Shown in pieces: positions 13,043 to 24,604 of a stretch of DNA of 64,000 bases. The first letter of the stretch is position 1. Every line of letters starts with the position of its first letter. The position numbers and the translations under genes were made by a program. Below the pieces are notes generated by a model. That model had not been told where the DNA came from, searched no databases, and was given only the letters and a program-made list of their open reading frames with translations. This DNA comes from Gigaspora margarita (Eukaryota > Glomeromycota > Glomeromycetes > Diversisporales > Gigasporaceae). The stretch spans positions 104,476 through 168,475 of the forward strand of contig WTPW01000146.1 of the NCBI GenBank assembly GCA_009809945.1, read 5' to 3'.

Positions 13043-13150
13043 GTGAGTAGGATTGAATTAGTTCGTATTGAAATTATTATAGTTTCTATCACGAGTTACT
13101 GTTATAATCCTTACTATCCTAAAGAGACACAATATGTGACTCACTAATGC

Positions 13151-14439
13151 ATGTTATTAACATTATCCATATCTTAGTTAATTTCAAAGATACAAATGTG
13201 CACATAACGAATGGAAGTCTACTTGTTAAATTTCAAAGATACAAAGTGCGCATAATGATTGAAAGGTGATTTTTTTAAAAATAAAAAATAAATATAGTTG
13301 ATAACTGAAATAGTAATAGATCAATTACGAATTATGACGAACTTATTACGACATTAAATTTTCTCACAGTCTGACTATGGTTTTTGGATATATCAAATCA
13401 TAAACGTCAAAGTGCAATTGAATTTATTTTTTATTATTATTACAATAATATAATATCAATGATGATTTTTCTATGATAGTGTTCAGCTCAATATAGCCCA
13501 GCTCAAAACACTGAGTATTAAGTAACAAGAGACTATATACAACGCAATAACAGTTGTAATCTTTAAGGTTGCTTTTTTTTATGCATTTTTTTCATTGAAA
13601 TAAATAAGATTAGCAATTAGAGCAAACGGGAGCAGATTCGTAAATTTGAGTTTCACAAACTTAAATGCGCCATTTTACTGTGTTAATAATTAAGATCAAA
13701 AAATTTATCCAGTAAATTAAAATTATATAGTGAATATTCCTGCCATCTTGAACTACACATTAATCAAACGTCAGCCTTGCATCTTATACAAATAATAATT
13801 AGTTGCATCAGATTTGCATCATATAATGTGATCTATATATACAAAATGAATAAATGCATAGCGGACATAAAAAAGTTGAAGCAAACCATTCCTCCACATT
13901 TCATGTCACATATTCTATGTGATCGTACTGGTATATGTTCTCATTAATTAAAAGCGTCATTTTTGTATCATATATAATTAATAATTAGTGGTGTCAGTTT
14001 TACATCATAAAGCACAACTACATGCGGGTTATACGCAAAAATCTTAATTCCTTCTAAAAACGAATGAATGAAATTCATTACTCCTACTAATAAAGGATTT
14101 TGTAAAAATCAGCATATGGTACTGGTATTAAACCATATGCGAATTAAAAATTACATAGCTTTTCACGATCTTGAACTATACCATAAACAGAAAAAAAAGG
14201 GATAACTATAATGCCTTCTAAAACAGGAACAAATATAGGCCACAAAAAAGTTGAACAGAACCATCCCTCTACATTTCATGTGATCGTGCTGGTATTAACA
14301 CAATCAGAAAATAATAAAACTGACTAGTCATACTAGAACAATGCTGTCAACAAATATTTTGACCAACCACTAATTACTTCTATAATTATTCTTTAAAACT
14401 TTGCTCTTCTTTACAAAACACATAACTATTCTGGACTCA
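13151..14439. other. AT-rich insert in Helitron C, no gene seen
   Basis: No supported gene. A phrase containing AAAAAAGTTGAA followed by ACATTTCATGT occurs twice (about 13868 and 14246) with TGATCGTRCTGGTAT after it. A related inverted form (ACCAGTATGATCATGTG) lies near 11346. These may be the ends of one insertion, roughly 11310-14300, that split Helitron C, but the boundaries are not proven. Confidence 0.35.
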
Positions 14440-16055
14440 TAACCAAAAAACTGTTACATATATTTCTGTAAAAAAACCACTTCTACTAAAATTTTCTTTT
14501 TACAAAATTGAAGATAGCAACCCATTTTTTTTCAACATCTAATAATGAAAATCTCTGCTATTCAGAAAAAGAACTATTAAACAATTCTTCTCCATACCAA
14601 GAATAATTTTACTCCTTATATCTATTACAATATAATAATGAAATATTAAAAATTAGTAATAGAATATCTTTACAAACATCATGTATATCAACTGCCTACT
14701 GTAACACCCTCAACAAAATTTTGAATTATCTAAAAAACCAAGACATCCATAATATAATACTAAGTTTGCTTCTTTTTTTACAGTGCTCTTCTTTTCCATA
14801 TCTATTCTAACCCCTTTAACCTTTAATAAAAACCAATACAAATGCTATGACTTATTTTGTAATGCATGGGATCTACTGATAAAGAAAAATACTCATACTT
14901 TTTCTTAACTGGCTCTGTATGAACTGAATACTCTACCTAATTCTACAACACCTAAAATCAAAAAATATAAAACTATCTTTTGATCACTTCAACAGATGTA
15001 GCTACCCAAAATATTGGTAGCAAAATAATACACACTGCATTAAAAATAATATTCACAGATAAACACTATTTATCTCTTGCTCTACACAATCCTCAAACAA
15101 GACAAACTCTCTCAAAATACATACAATCATAATAAAGAAATATCCATAGTTTCTAACAATCTGTTTTATTCATAAGCAACCTGTTTGCTTTAATACATCA
15201 AAACTCAAACATATTTGGCAACATCCCAACTTTTATTATTGAAGGCCTTGCACAATTGCCCCCAATTAATAAATTTCATATCTTCAATTCCTTTGTATAA
15301 AAATGATTTTTCTTACATTTCTAAACAAACCACAAAGACAAAAAATAATCTCACCTTTTATAATATACTCCAAGAATTAAGATTTAGCCACTCAACAAAT
15401 TTATCCAACAAGAAAATAGCTCCTCCATTATTTAAAACTTAATTAAGTCAATATACCTAGTAGGTTTATACAAATCTTCCAAACTAATCAATAATTTCCT
15501 ATACAAAAATCTCCTTATAATAATAAAAGCATAGCACCAATAATATCCCACTCAATCAATACCCTAAATCACACTATTATAAGCACAATACAACAACAAT
15601 CAAAGACACACAAACCTATCTAAAAAAATAACATTACAAGAAATAGCCAAAGTCATGTTTCTAAATAACAAATATTTTGAACATGAAATCTGTAATGAAA
15701 CAATAGATATTATAACTAAAATAATAGATACAGAAAACATCAAAATAACCTTTTCAACTACATTAGCAAATACATAAGTAATTGTTCAAAAAGAAACCTC
15801 ATACTTTACGATTAATGGTAACTTATTTACACTCACAATACACAAAACACAAGGCTTCATCTTACTATATACAACAATAAGTATTAATGAAGAAATATTT
15901 GCTCTGGCCAAGCATATGTTACAATGAGTAGAGCAACCTCTTGGGATACACTTGACATTCTCTCCTTCAAGTTTACATCTATAAAAACTAATTATACTGT
16001 CACAACAGAATACACAAAACTCTCTGAAGTAATAGATAAGGATTATCTTCTATAA
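14440..16055 (+). pseudogene. Helitron C: decayed Pif1-type helicase half
   Basis: Fragments match the helicase of Helitron A in order: KKPLLLKFSFYKIEDSNPFFF (14470), LAQLPPINKF (15245), LTFYNILQELRFSHSTN (15350), MFLNNKYFEHEICNETIDII (15655), and FTLTIHKTQGF (15830) from the SF1 helicase C-terminal motifs. Many stops and frame changes. It lies downstream of the Rep half with an insert between, as in a split Rep-helicase gene. No hairpin plus CTRR end could be fixed after it. Confidence 0.75.
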
Positions 16056-17765
16056 TATAAAATAATCAATATCAAAAATTTATTGAATAGATCATCAATA
16101 TAGATTACTTAAACCTTACTTTTAAACTAACTACTACAAAAAAAATTTTAATATAAATAATAATTTGTACTACTTAAGTATGCAAAAAATTTAAAGAAAT
16201 TATACAAATATCAATCCACTAACCTGTGAACTAATAAAATTAATAATGTTAACATATCTAGTACTACTATAACTCCTGTGCATTCCAGTAAAACACTTGT
16301 TGTGTATTAAAATTATAAATCAGTAAATGAAATGAGAGTTTAAAGATAAATTTTTTGTTATACAAATCAACAATTTTTAATGGTTTTTAATTTTCTAAAA
16401 TGTTTTTTCTATTTTGGTTGTGCAGTTTACTGGCTTTTGCCTTATATAGTTTGTAGTATATTAGTCTTTCCAGTTTTTTATACTATGCATATTGTATCAA
16501 TTTAATTTTGATCAAACTAATCTAAATTTATTCTAGATTCTGAATAAGAAGTACTGGCTGCTGAGTATTAGTTACAAAAATTGTAAGTGTATTTATCAAG
16601 TTTGATTGTTATTCTCTAATTATAATTATGTATGTGCTTCTTAGATTTTATAATTTTGATTTTTTTTCATATATTTTTTTTTGCTGGGTAGATAAATTGA
16701 TAATCAGTTATCATTAAAGCCATAATGAAAATTATAGTGAAAAAATTTGATAATTTCAGATTCAAATGAAATCTTATCAAAATCTGTGATTTTGTAATAT
16801 AGTATAAGGCATAATTGGCAAGATGCCAATCAGGTACAAATCAGATTAAAATAAGGTACCTTATTTGTATCTGATTTTTTTAATATAATAAGGATGGAAA
16901 TCAGCTATAGTCATAGATGATATTAGCCAAACTGAGTAGTTTAGCTAACTGGCTAAAATTAAAGCTAATGCTATATATGTAGGTCTATATTGTTTTGGCT
17001 TGGCATAATGCTATAATGCCAAAATATTTTAGATAGTCTAAACTGTAAATATTTTTGGGTATTTGCCTAAAATATTTTTGGTTGCCTAAAAATATTTTTG
17101 TTTGCCTAAAATATTTTCAACTGCTAAAAGTTTTAAATTATTATTCTTTAAATAATATATTATTAACTATTCTCTGTTACTGCATTTTTTTGCATTATTA
17201 ATTCATATTTATGTATCAGTTATCTTATAATCAAATATGCCTGTTTGCTACAAAGATAGTAATTTCTTAAATTCTTTTGCACATCCTTAAAATTTTTGCC
17301 AAGATTCAAAACCTGTATTATCCTGAAAAAATTAAATTGCTTGTATATAGTTTACATATATATGTAAGATTAAAATAGTTCAACTAATATAAATTATTAA
17401 ATATCAATAAATATTTTTTTAATTATAAAAATTTAGCTAGTATTTAATATTTAGATGAGCATATATTAATTTATTTTTATTTGCTTTTTATTTATTTATA
17501 TAATTTTTTTAATCTTTTAATTTTTTTACTTTATTGTTATTATTATTATTATTTCTAAATTTTTTTTACTTGCTTTTTTTAATAATTGTTAAATGGATAC
17601 TGATTCTAAAATAACTTTTCAGAATTGACATAAATTCAGAAATAATACAAAACAAAACTACATTAACTATTTTTTTTATTACTAATAGATTGTCTTAACA
17701 TTCAAATCAATTTTCTTAAGATACATTAATTCAATTTATTGAGTTTTTTATTTAATATTTATTTA
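16056..17765. other. AT-rich DNA without recognisable gene
   Basis: Only short inverted repeats are visible, for example around the palindromic AAGGTACCTT at 16854, and a threefold direct repeat GCCTAAAATATTTT near 17070-17110. I see no gene or RNA. Confidence 0.4.
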
Positions 17766-18127
17766 ATAAGGTAGCTGCGCGATGCTGTCATGCAAAACCA
17801 GGAACGGAAGAATTATTAGATCATATTAGAAGTTTTAAAAAATAACAGTTTATTAATACTAACTAATAAATTATGTTAGTTTACATGTGTATTGTACAGA
17901 GTTTGCATATAACTAGGTCACATTAATAAATTCTGAAATGAGTCATATGAATTCATTAATTATATTAGTAGTTTAATTGGTCATGTGCCAACACTATGTA
18001 CATTTTTTATTGTTTATTGTTTAATTATGTTTAAAAGCTTAACTTATTCGGTATGATAATGAAATATAATATAGAAAGCATTTTATATAGAGAACAAAGT
18101 TGTAAATAGCATTAGTAAATATTATAA

Positions 18128-18153
18128 AATATATATATATATATATATATATT
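18128..18153. repeat. (AT)n microsatellite
   Basis: Uninterrupted AT dinucleotide run inside the dispersed repeat. A run sits at the matching place in the second copy (about 60112). Confidence 0.85.
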
Positions 18154-19008
18154 TTTAGAAATCAAGCAGTATATAAATAGACAAAACCAGTATTACTATT
18201 GAAATTTGGAAAAGCGTCAGATTAGAGGGCCAGATTTAGGTTAGCAATAGTGAACAAGAGAAGGAACACATAAGGTCGTGTTTATAAATATAGCAAAATG
18301 GGATTCACGAAGAAACAATACAAAAATAAATGAAAGCCAAGAGATAAGATATAATAAACATTCATTAAGAAAACTTTATTATAATAGAGGAATCATTTAG
18401 CTAATATCAAATGCTATCTAATACCTCATTCTTGCTCTCTCTATTATATATAAGGGACAAAAACCTCTCAATACACAAAGAGCGAACACATTAGACCTAT
18501 ATATATTTGTAATCTATATAAATTATTTACACCAATCAATTGTCAGTTTAACTTCCTTCTGTCTTACACAATCAATTTGTTATCAAGATACGACAACTAA
18601 AAGTCTAATACTCTTCAACACCTATAAACTTGATCGTAATATTACTTTGTGTGAGGGGTGAGACGATAATATTTAAATGCTTCATATTTATTTGTCCCTA
18701 AAAGAAGCAATAATGATTCATACATAATTGATCTGTGTACAAAAGCGATAGCATGATGATTATTAATATAGACATTCAACAGATTTAATTAATTGTACCC
18801 CCCAAGGATATCTAAATAAGGTAATAGGAGTAACATGTGTTACAGAGGTACAATTGAAAGGTTTAAGGATGATCGAATGTAACAATGATCGATCAAATAA
18901 AGCAGGGCAGAATAAGGAAATGCTGTGATTTTTGGGCGCAGAAATATTATTATAATAACACCGATAAGATAAGAAATAAATCAAATAAAATGAGGCACAA
19001 CTTAAAAC

Positions 19009-20045
19009 TTGAAATACTTACTTAAAATAGTCCTTTTAAGGAATAATCATGTACGAATGCACGTACGTACTTACGAAAGCTATAACAAATCAGTTTAATA
19101 TAAAACGCAAATCAGACCATCGCATTCCACAATGTCATGCAAAAATATAACCAATCAAAGAACCGTATTTGTTCACATCATTTCACTCTTTAGATAACCA
19201 TGCACTTCGTTGCACTCTGTTCCTGGTATAAAACAGAATTTTGACGTTTTTATAAAAAAGATTTTGAGCAAAAAAAAATATTACTGTAACCACATACCGG
19301 AACCCCTTAAACATCAACCCTACATGATAAATAGACACGAAACGTAAACCTGAAATACTCACTTAAAAATAGTCCCCTTTGCAGAGAAAATCACGCACGA
19401 ATAGCACGTATATATGTAAAAAAGTCATACCAAACTGGTTCAACATAAAAAGCAAATCTGGAACATCGCATTCCACAATGTCATGTGAAAATACAACCAA
19501 TTAAAGAACCGTATTTGCTCATATCATTTCACTCTTCAGATAACCATGCACTTCGTATTTCATACTCCGCTCCTGGTACTACATTTCACTCTGTTCCCAG
19601 TAAATATCAAGTGACTCAATACACGATCGATAATCCAAACGGAATTCTGAATAAAACAAGTAAAAACAAGCTACAATGTTAACACATAAATCAAGAAAGC
19701 ATGATAATAAACAATAAACAAATAAAAAATTATTATTACTGTAATCACATACCAGAATCCCTTAAAAATCAATACTTACAGTGATAATCAGTAACTCAAA
19801 GGCAGGAAACATAAACTTGAAATACTTACCCAAAAATGGTCTGTTTTATAAGGTCAATTATGCACGAATAGCATGTACATATGCAAAAAAGTTATATCAA
19901 ACCAGTTTAATATAAAATGCAGATTTGAAACATTGCATTTCACAATGTCATATGAAAATATAACCAATCAAATAACCGTATTTGCTCACACCATTTCACT
20001 CTTCAGGTAACCATGCACTTCGTTGCACTCTGTTCCTGGTATAGT
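19009..20045. repeat. Three-unit long tandem repeat
   Basis: Units begin GAAATACTYAC (19009, 19352, 19819), share CATTCCACAATGTCATG, CCGTATTTG and ACCATGCACTTCGT, and end at CTCTGTTCCYGGTA. Spacing is uneven (about 343 and 467 bp) because the linker, beginning ACTGTAAYCACATACC, varies in length. A fourth, diverged unit is at 60430-60630. Confidence 0.75.
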
Positions 20046-21367
20046 ATCAGGTTTACTTGGTTTTGATCAACTCTCCAATAATTACTTTACAGAAAATTTA
20101 ATTTGCAGAGAATTAATTTTAGGCAAGATTATTTTGTAGTCAATTAATTCTATTTTATAAAAAGTTATTTTACCAAAAGCTAATTTCACAGCCAAATTAA
20201 TTCTAGTCATAGTTAAGTTTAGATTTAAAGTTTGTACAATTTATAATAAAATTGTTAGTACAATATATTGAATTAATTGTCTATAAAATAACCTTGTTTG
20301 CAAAATAATTATTTACAAGCTAAGTTTTCAACAAGTGTTTGTCAATAAAAGAATTAGATATAAATTTATTTATTTATTATGTATTGATTGTTCTATTTTT
20401 ATTTTAAAAGAATCAACAATATAGTTTAATCTACAAGAATAATGAGGTTTTAAACTTTTTGAAAATTTGATTTATTACAATATTAATTATATTATATAGT
20501 TAATGGATGCCAAGATAATTGCCAAAAACTGTTTTTTGCTTCTCAAATTTTAGGTGTTTTTGCTAAAAAATTTCAAGTTTGACCTCTATACTAGATGTTC
20601 ATGATGCTGATGCTAGGTGAGAGAGATTTGGAGAGAAATCCTATATTCTTGGCAGTACTATTGTTAGGACATCTGTTCTCTTAGGAGTATTGGTGTGATA
20701 GGACAGGACATATCTGGGTAATGTTAGGCTTATATATTAGAAGTTAATTCAGGTAGTTATAATAGTTAACTAGTTGGCTATAAACTATTTTTATGTATTC
20801 TAGCTAAGCACTAGTGAGTCCATCAAAAATAATATATATATATATATATATATTACCAATTAAATTTTAGTATATTTATTTAATTTAATAAAACAATAAA
20901 AATTTATACTGTATTATTTTTATTTTTTTAATTATAAAAAATAATATATAATATATATTTAAAATTATTATTATTTAGTAAAAAAACAAACAAAATTAGA
21001 AAAGATTAACAAAAAAAATCAAAAATTTTAAATAACTTGAAATTTCATGAAATAAACTAGTTTTGTGCTTTTAGTTAAAGTTTTTTACACTTTATTGTTC
21101 TAATATATTTGCTTTCTAACTCTAAAGTGCTGACATTTATTAGGTAATATTTTAGTAGGTAGGGGTCAAGCCAAAACTTACTTTATATAAAAATTTTAGC
21201 CAATTAAATTTAACTAAATATAATATTACCTAGGTAAGAGTAAGCCTCTATAGTAAATAGATATTAGATAATAAATATTAGTACACTAACTTTAATATTA
21301 GTTTGAACTTTAACTTTAATTAGTTTTTTAAATATTAACCTGTGATATCACATCCTGCTAAATCAAA
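20046..21367. other. AT-rich DNA, nothing recognised
   Basis: Contains an (AT)n run at about 20830 and homopolymer-rich stretches. No gene or RNA supported. Confidence 0.4.
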
Positions 21368-21672
21368 ATAATAATATTTTAAAATTAACTTTTGACCTAC
21401 TAATCTAATTTAGATATTATAACTACCCAAATAATTCACTTAATAAGACAATTTAATGAATCTAAAATTATCCAAATTGGATCATATGATTACAAAATCA
21501 ATAGTACTTTGTTTATATTACTATTTAGTAATACAAAAAAGATCACATGATCAGATTTGAATGATTTTAGATTTATTAAAATCATCTTATTAAGAAAATG
21601 ATTTTGGTATTAAATTAACTAAACTAGATTAGTAGATTAAAAGTTATTGATTTTTAAAAATTTTATTATTAT
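21368..21672. mobile_element. Palindromic MITE (about 305 bp)
   Basis: Arms of more than 100 bp are inverted copies of each other. For example TAACTTTTGACCTACTAATC near 21387 pairs with the reverse complement near 21640, and ATCATATGAT pairs with ATCACATGAT near the centre. No coding capacity. Target duplication unresolved. Confidence 0.65.
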
Positions 21673-22000
21673 TTAATAATATAAATTTTTCTTTCAATGC
21701 ATATTCTTTCTAAATACAGAACAAGAACCAGTTCTAGCAACATGTGCTTAGCAAGAGTTGACTATATATACTTTTTAAATATAATTTTACTAAGAAATAG
21801 CAATATAATATAGTTGATTAAAATTAAAGAAATATATCATAGTATAGCTCAAGTACTTCAAGTTTGTTTAGAAAATTTTTTATCTTTTATAGCAGAATTA
21901 AGTTATATAAACTTTCTAAAAAAGGATTGTAAAACAATACAAAAAACTTAATTAATTGTATAACTAATCTACAAATGATTGGATGGTCCTACTTGTTTAT

Positions 22001-22982
22001 TCCTTAGATTGTAAAACAAACAAATTTGCTTGTGTATTTAAAATTTTTAATAAATTTTAAATATTGATTTTAGCTATATCTTTGCTAAGTAAAAAATATT
22101 CTTTGAGTTTTGTTTTAATAACTTTGTTATAAAATTTTTTTAATATTATCAGAAAACTTTAGTATAATAAAAGCTTAAAGTACTTGTATTGACATTTTTA
22201 CTATTAAAAGCTTTAAGTTCTTGTATTAACATTTTTACTATAAAAATTTTCTTTAAATTTCTTAAATTTTATAAGTTTCTGCCTATAAAAAAATTTTTAC
22301 CTATAATACAAGTTTTAATTTTTACAAATAAATCATTAAAGTTGCAATAATAAAATTGTTATTCTTTATATAAACTACAATGTTGTCTTAAAAACAGTGT
22401 TGGCAAAATATGGACATGGACAATATGGACCATTGGACATGGACATTTATGGACTATGTCCATATTGTCCATATTATTTTATTGGACATAAGACACTTAG
22501 TCCAAATAAAACACATGGGCTACAGTCTGAAATATTCCGAATATAAAACAAAATTGAGGCTAAAACTTGGGTGAAAAAGTCTGGAATATTCTGAAATTTC
22601 AATATAGAAAAGATATGGACATGGACACTATTTGGATTAGTTCATGTCCATATTTGTCCATGTCCAAATAAAATTTTTATTGGACATAGTCCAAATGCCA
22701 ACACTGCTTAAAAACTATAGTTTTAAAACTAAACCTACAAAGAAATTGTAATACAATTTTTTAAAAAAAACTTTTTATAAATTATCTATTTTTAGCTTAT
22801 ATATAACTTTAATTTTTTTTATAATATAAAAACTAATTTTGCAAAAAAGTAAACCTTATTTTCAAATATAATTGTACAAAGTTTTTTAATTATTTTGGTA
22901 TTTTAAAAAAGTAAATTAGAGCTAAAAAAAAAAGTGCCAAAATGTATACAAATTTGTCTGTGTTCTACTACAATCTAAGGGA
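22001..22982. mobile_element. Tc1/mariner-like non-autonomous element, interrupted
   Basis: The ends are inverted: TCCTTAGATTGTA on the left and its counterpart CAATCTAAGGGA on the right, with a TA available on each side. A second copy, about 655 bp, is at 54438-55093. The length difference is explained by a hAT-type MITE at 22395-22706. It has no open reading frame of note. Confidence 0.65.
22395..22706. mobile_element. hAT-type MITE (312 bp) with visible empty site
   Basis: Terminal inverted repeats begin CAGTGTTGGCA and are flanked by a perfect 8-bp duplication CTTAAAAA (22387-22394, 22707-22714). The interior repeats the word TGGACATG many times in both orientations. The host element's other copy, near 54806, has the same surrounding sequence without the insert and with only one (diverged) target, which confirms insertion. 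Confidence 0.9.
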
Positions 22983-23873
22983 TAATATCTTAATTATAAT
23001 CATTTGCCTCAAAACTCACATAATTTTGAGCATAATTGGAAAAATAATCAAACACTTTATATAGTATATTCTAAAAATCTAGTGGAATTAACATAGACAT
23101 ATTTGAAGTCTTTGCTCATTATTTGAACTGTTGTAGACTTGAATCTCTTTCTACTATAGTAAAAAAAATTATATATTCATTGTTAAGAACATTCAAATTC
23201 TTGAGCTATTAAATTGTATACAGATCTTATATCTATTGTTAAGATTAATACTAGTAAGATCTGTTATTTTCAATATTATTCTATTTAATTTGTTTGTTCT
23301 TATATGCATTTTCTTAAACCAGATACTCTTAGTTTTTCTATAAATAAAAAAATATACTAGTAATGAATTGTATAGCAAAACAAAGCAAAAACAAATGCTT
23401 TAACCCTTTGCTACCCATGTTGTTTTTAAAAATGATTTATATAATATCAAATACAAGATTTCTTCAATTAGTTTAAAGCAATTATTTACTTGATCAGAAG
23501 GAACTAGAATTTATTGCACAGAAAATTTTATATATTTGTTATGTTTTATTGCTTTACACTAATTGTTCTTTTATAAATAAATTTAAGAAAATTTTATTAT
23601 CATCAAAATAAGAAATGCTTTGATCTTGATTCTTTTAGTATTGCTATTACAAAGATTACAAAAAAGTAATAACCAAAAGAAAACTCAATGAGTCAAACCT
23701 TTATTGGTATCAATTTGTATAGTTTCTTGATTGAGAATTTGAGAAATCTTATTTACAATCAATGATGAGGCTTGATTTGTTCCTCTAGATTTTTATTTTG
23801 CAGCCTTTTCATTTTACTATCAAGAGTTCTCAATGCATTACCAAAATAATATAAATCTCACATTTTATAGGGT
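22983..23873. other. AT-rich DNA, nothing recognised
   Basis: No supported gene, RNA or repeat. Short reading frames here have AT-driven composition only. Confidence 0.35.
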
Positions 23874-24047
23874 TTAAACTAAAGAATAGTGCCATAATTA
23901 TTATTACATGTAATAATTATTATTATATATATAAAAGTTGTGTAATAATTATGATTTATATAATAAAATATATAATAATAATTATTACTTTTTTGTAATA
24001 ATGATTATTACATATAATAATAATTATGGTGCCATTCTTTAGTTTAA
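23874..24047. mobile_element. MITE with about 30-bp inverted ends
   Basis: AACTAAAGAATAGTGCCATA on the left and its near-perfect inverted copy on the right (TATGGTGCCATTCTTTAGTT). TA is present outside both ends. The interior is (TAA)n-like. Confidence 0.75.
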
Positions 24048-24492
24048 TCTCACTGTGTTCTTTTAGGTACTGGACACAGAAGCATAGCAGTTATGAATAC
24101 TTTATCTTGTAGTTCTTTCCATCTATTTACTTTAACTAGGTAACAAAACTGCACAAAAAGGTATTTAATTCTGTTAGTAATTCAATTTTTTTAATCCTTT
24201 TTCATATTTTAAAGTTTACAAATCTGTTAATGGAATATAGCTACTTGAAGATGCATTTATTTGTATTCTCTATATATAAAAACTTTTGTAATTAAAGAAT
24301 TTCTAGTTCAATATTACTGTTTTTTATGCTTATATTTTTTAAAAAAAGATTAAAAATTGATAATATTAAAAAAGTTGATTTGGTTACTAAATAAGAAATA
24401 ATTTTTATTTATAGTAAAAAAAAATTATAAATAGAAGTTTAATAAATTATATAATTACACAGGTTGTTATATTGTACTTATAAGATAATCAT

Positions 24493-24604
24493 GTTATTTA
24501 ATGGGATTGGTAAATACAAAGTTTTATAGATTATAGTAAACTATGTGGTCTTTGGCTATTAATCTTTGAAATACTTTGTATTTACTAATACCCATTAAAT
24601 AACA
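24493..24604. mobile_element. Short palindromic MITE (112 bp)
   Basis: Inverted ends GTTATTTAATGGG plus TAAATACAAAG on both sides around a loop of about 50 bases. Confidence 0.65.

Larger units (their letters stand above)
12200..13150. repeat. Degenerate satellite units (small outlier array)
   Basis: Segments at 12200-12460, 12712-12790 and 13045-13150 carry the same phrases as the large field at 50.9-56.5 kb: an AATTATTGTAGTTTCTATCA-like stretch, GAGTTACTGTA, and AAAATTCTGTTACAAAACTT. Two MITEs interrupt it. Confidence 0.55.
17766..20045. repeat. Dispersed repeat family, long copy
   Basis: It starts with a GC-rich motif GTAGCTGCGCGATGCTGTC plus CCAGGAACGG, continues through an AT-rich body with an (AT)n run near 18130, and ends in a tandem array (19009-20045). 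The first 400 bp and one array unit reappear in the same order at 59760-60630. The GC-rich starting motif also appears at 33613 and, inverted, at 30895. No transposase was recognised. Confidence 0.6.

Noticed and set aside
16250..16262. 3' terminus of Helitron C at a CTAG
   Set aside because: No GC-rich hairpin precedes this CTAG, and the site is too common to be meaningful alone.
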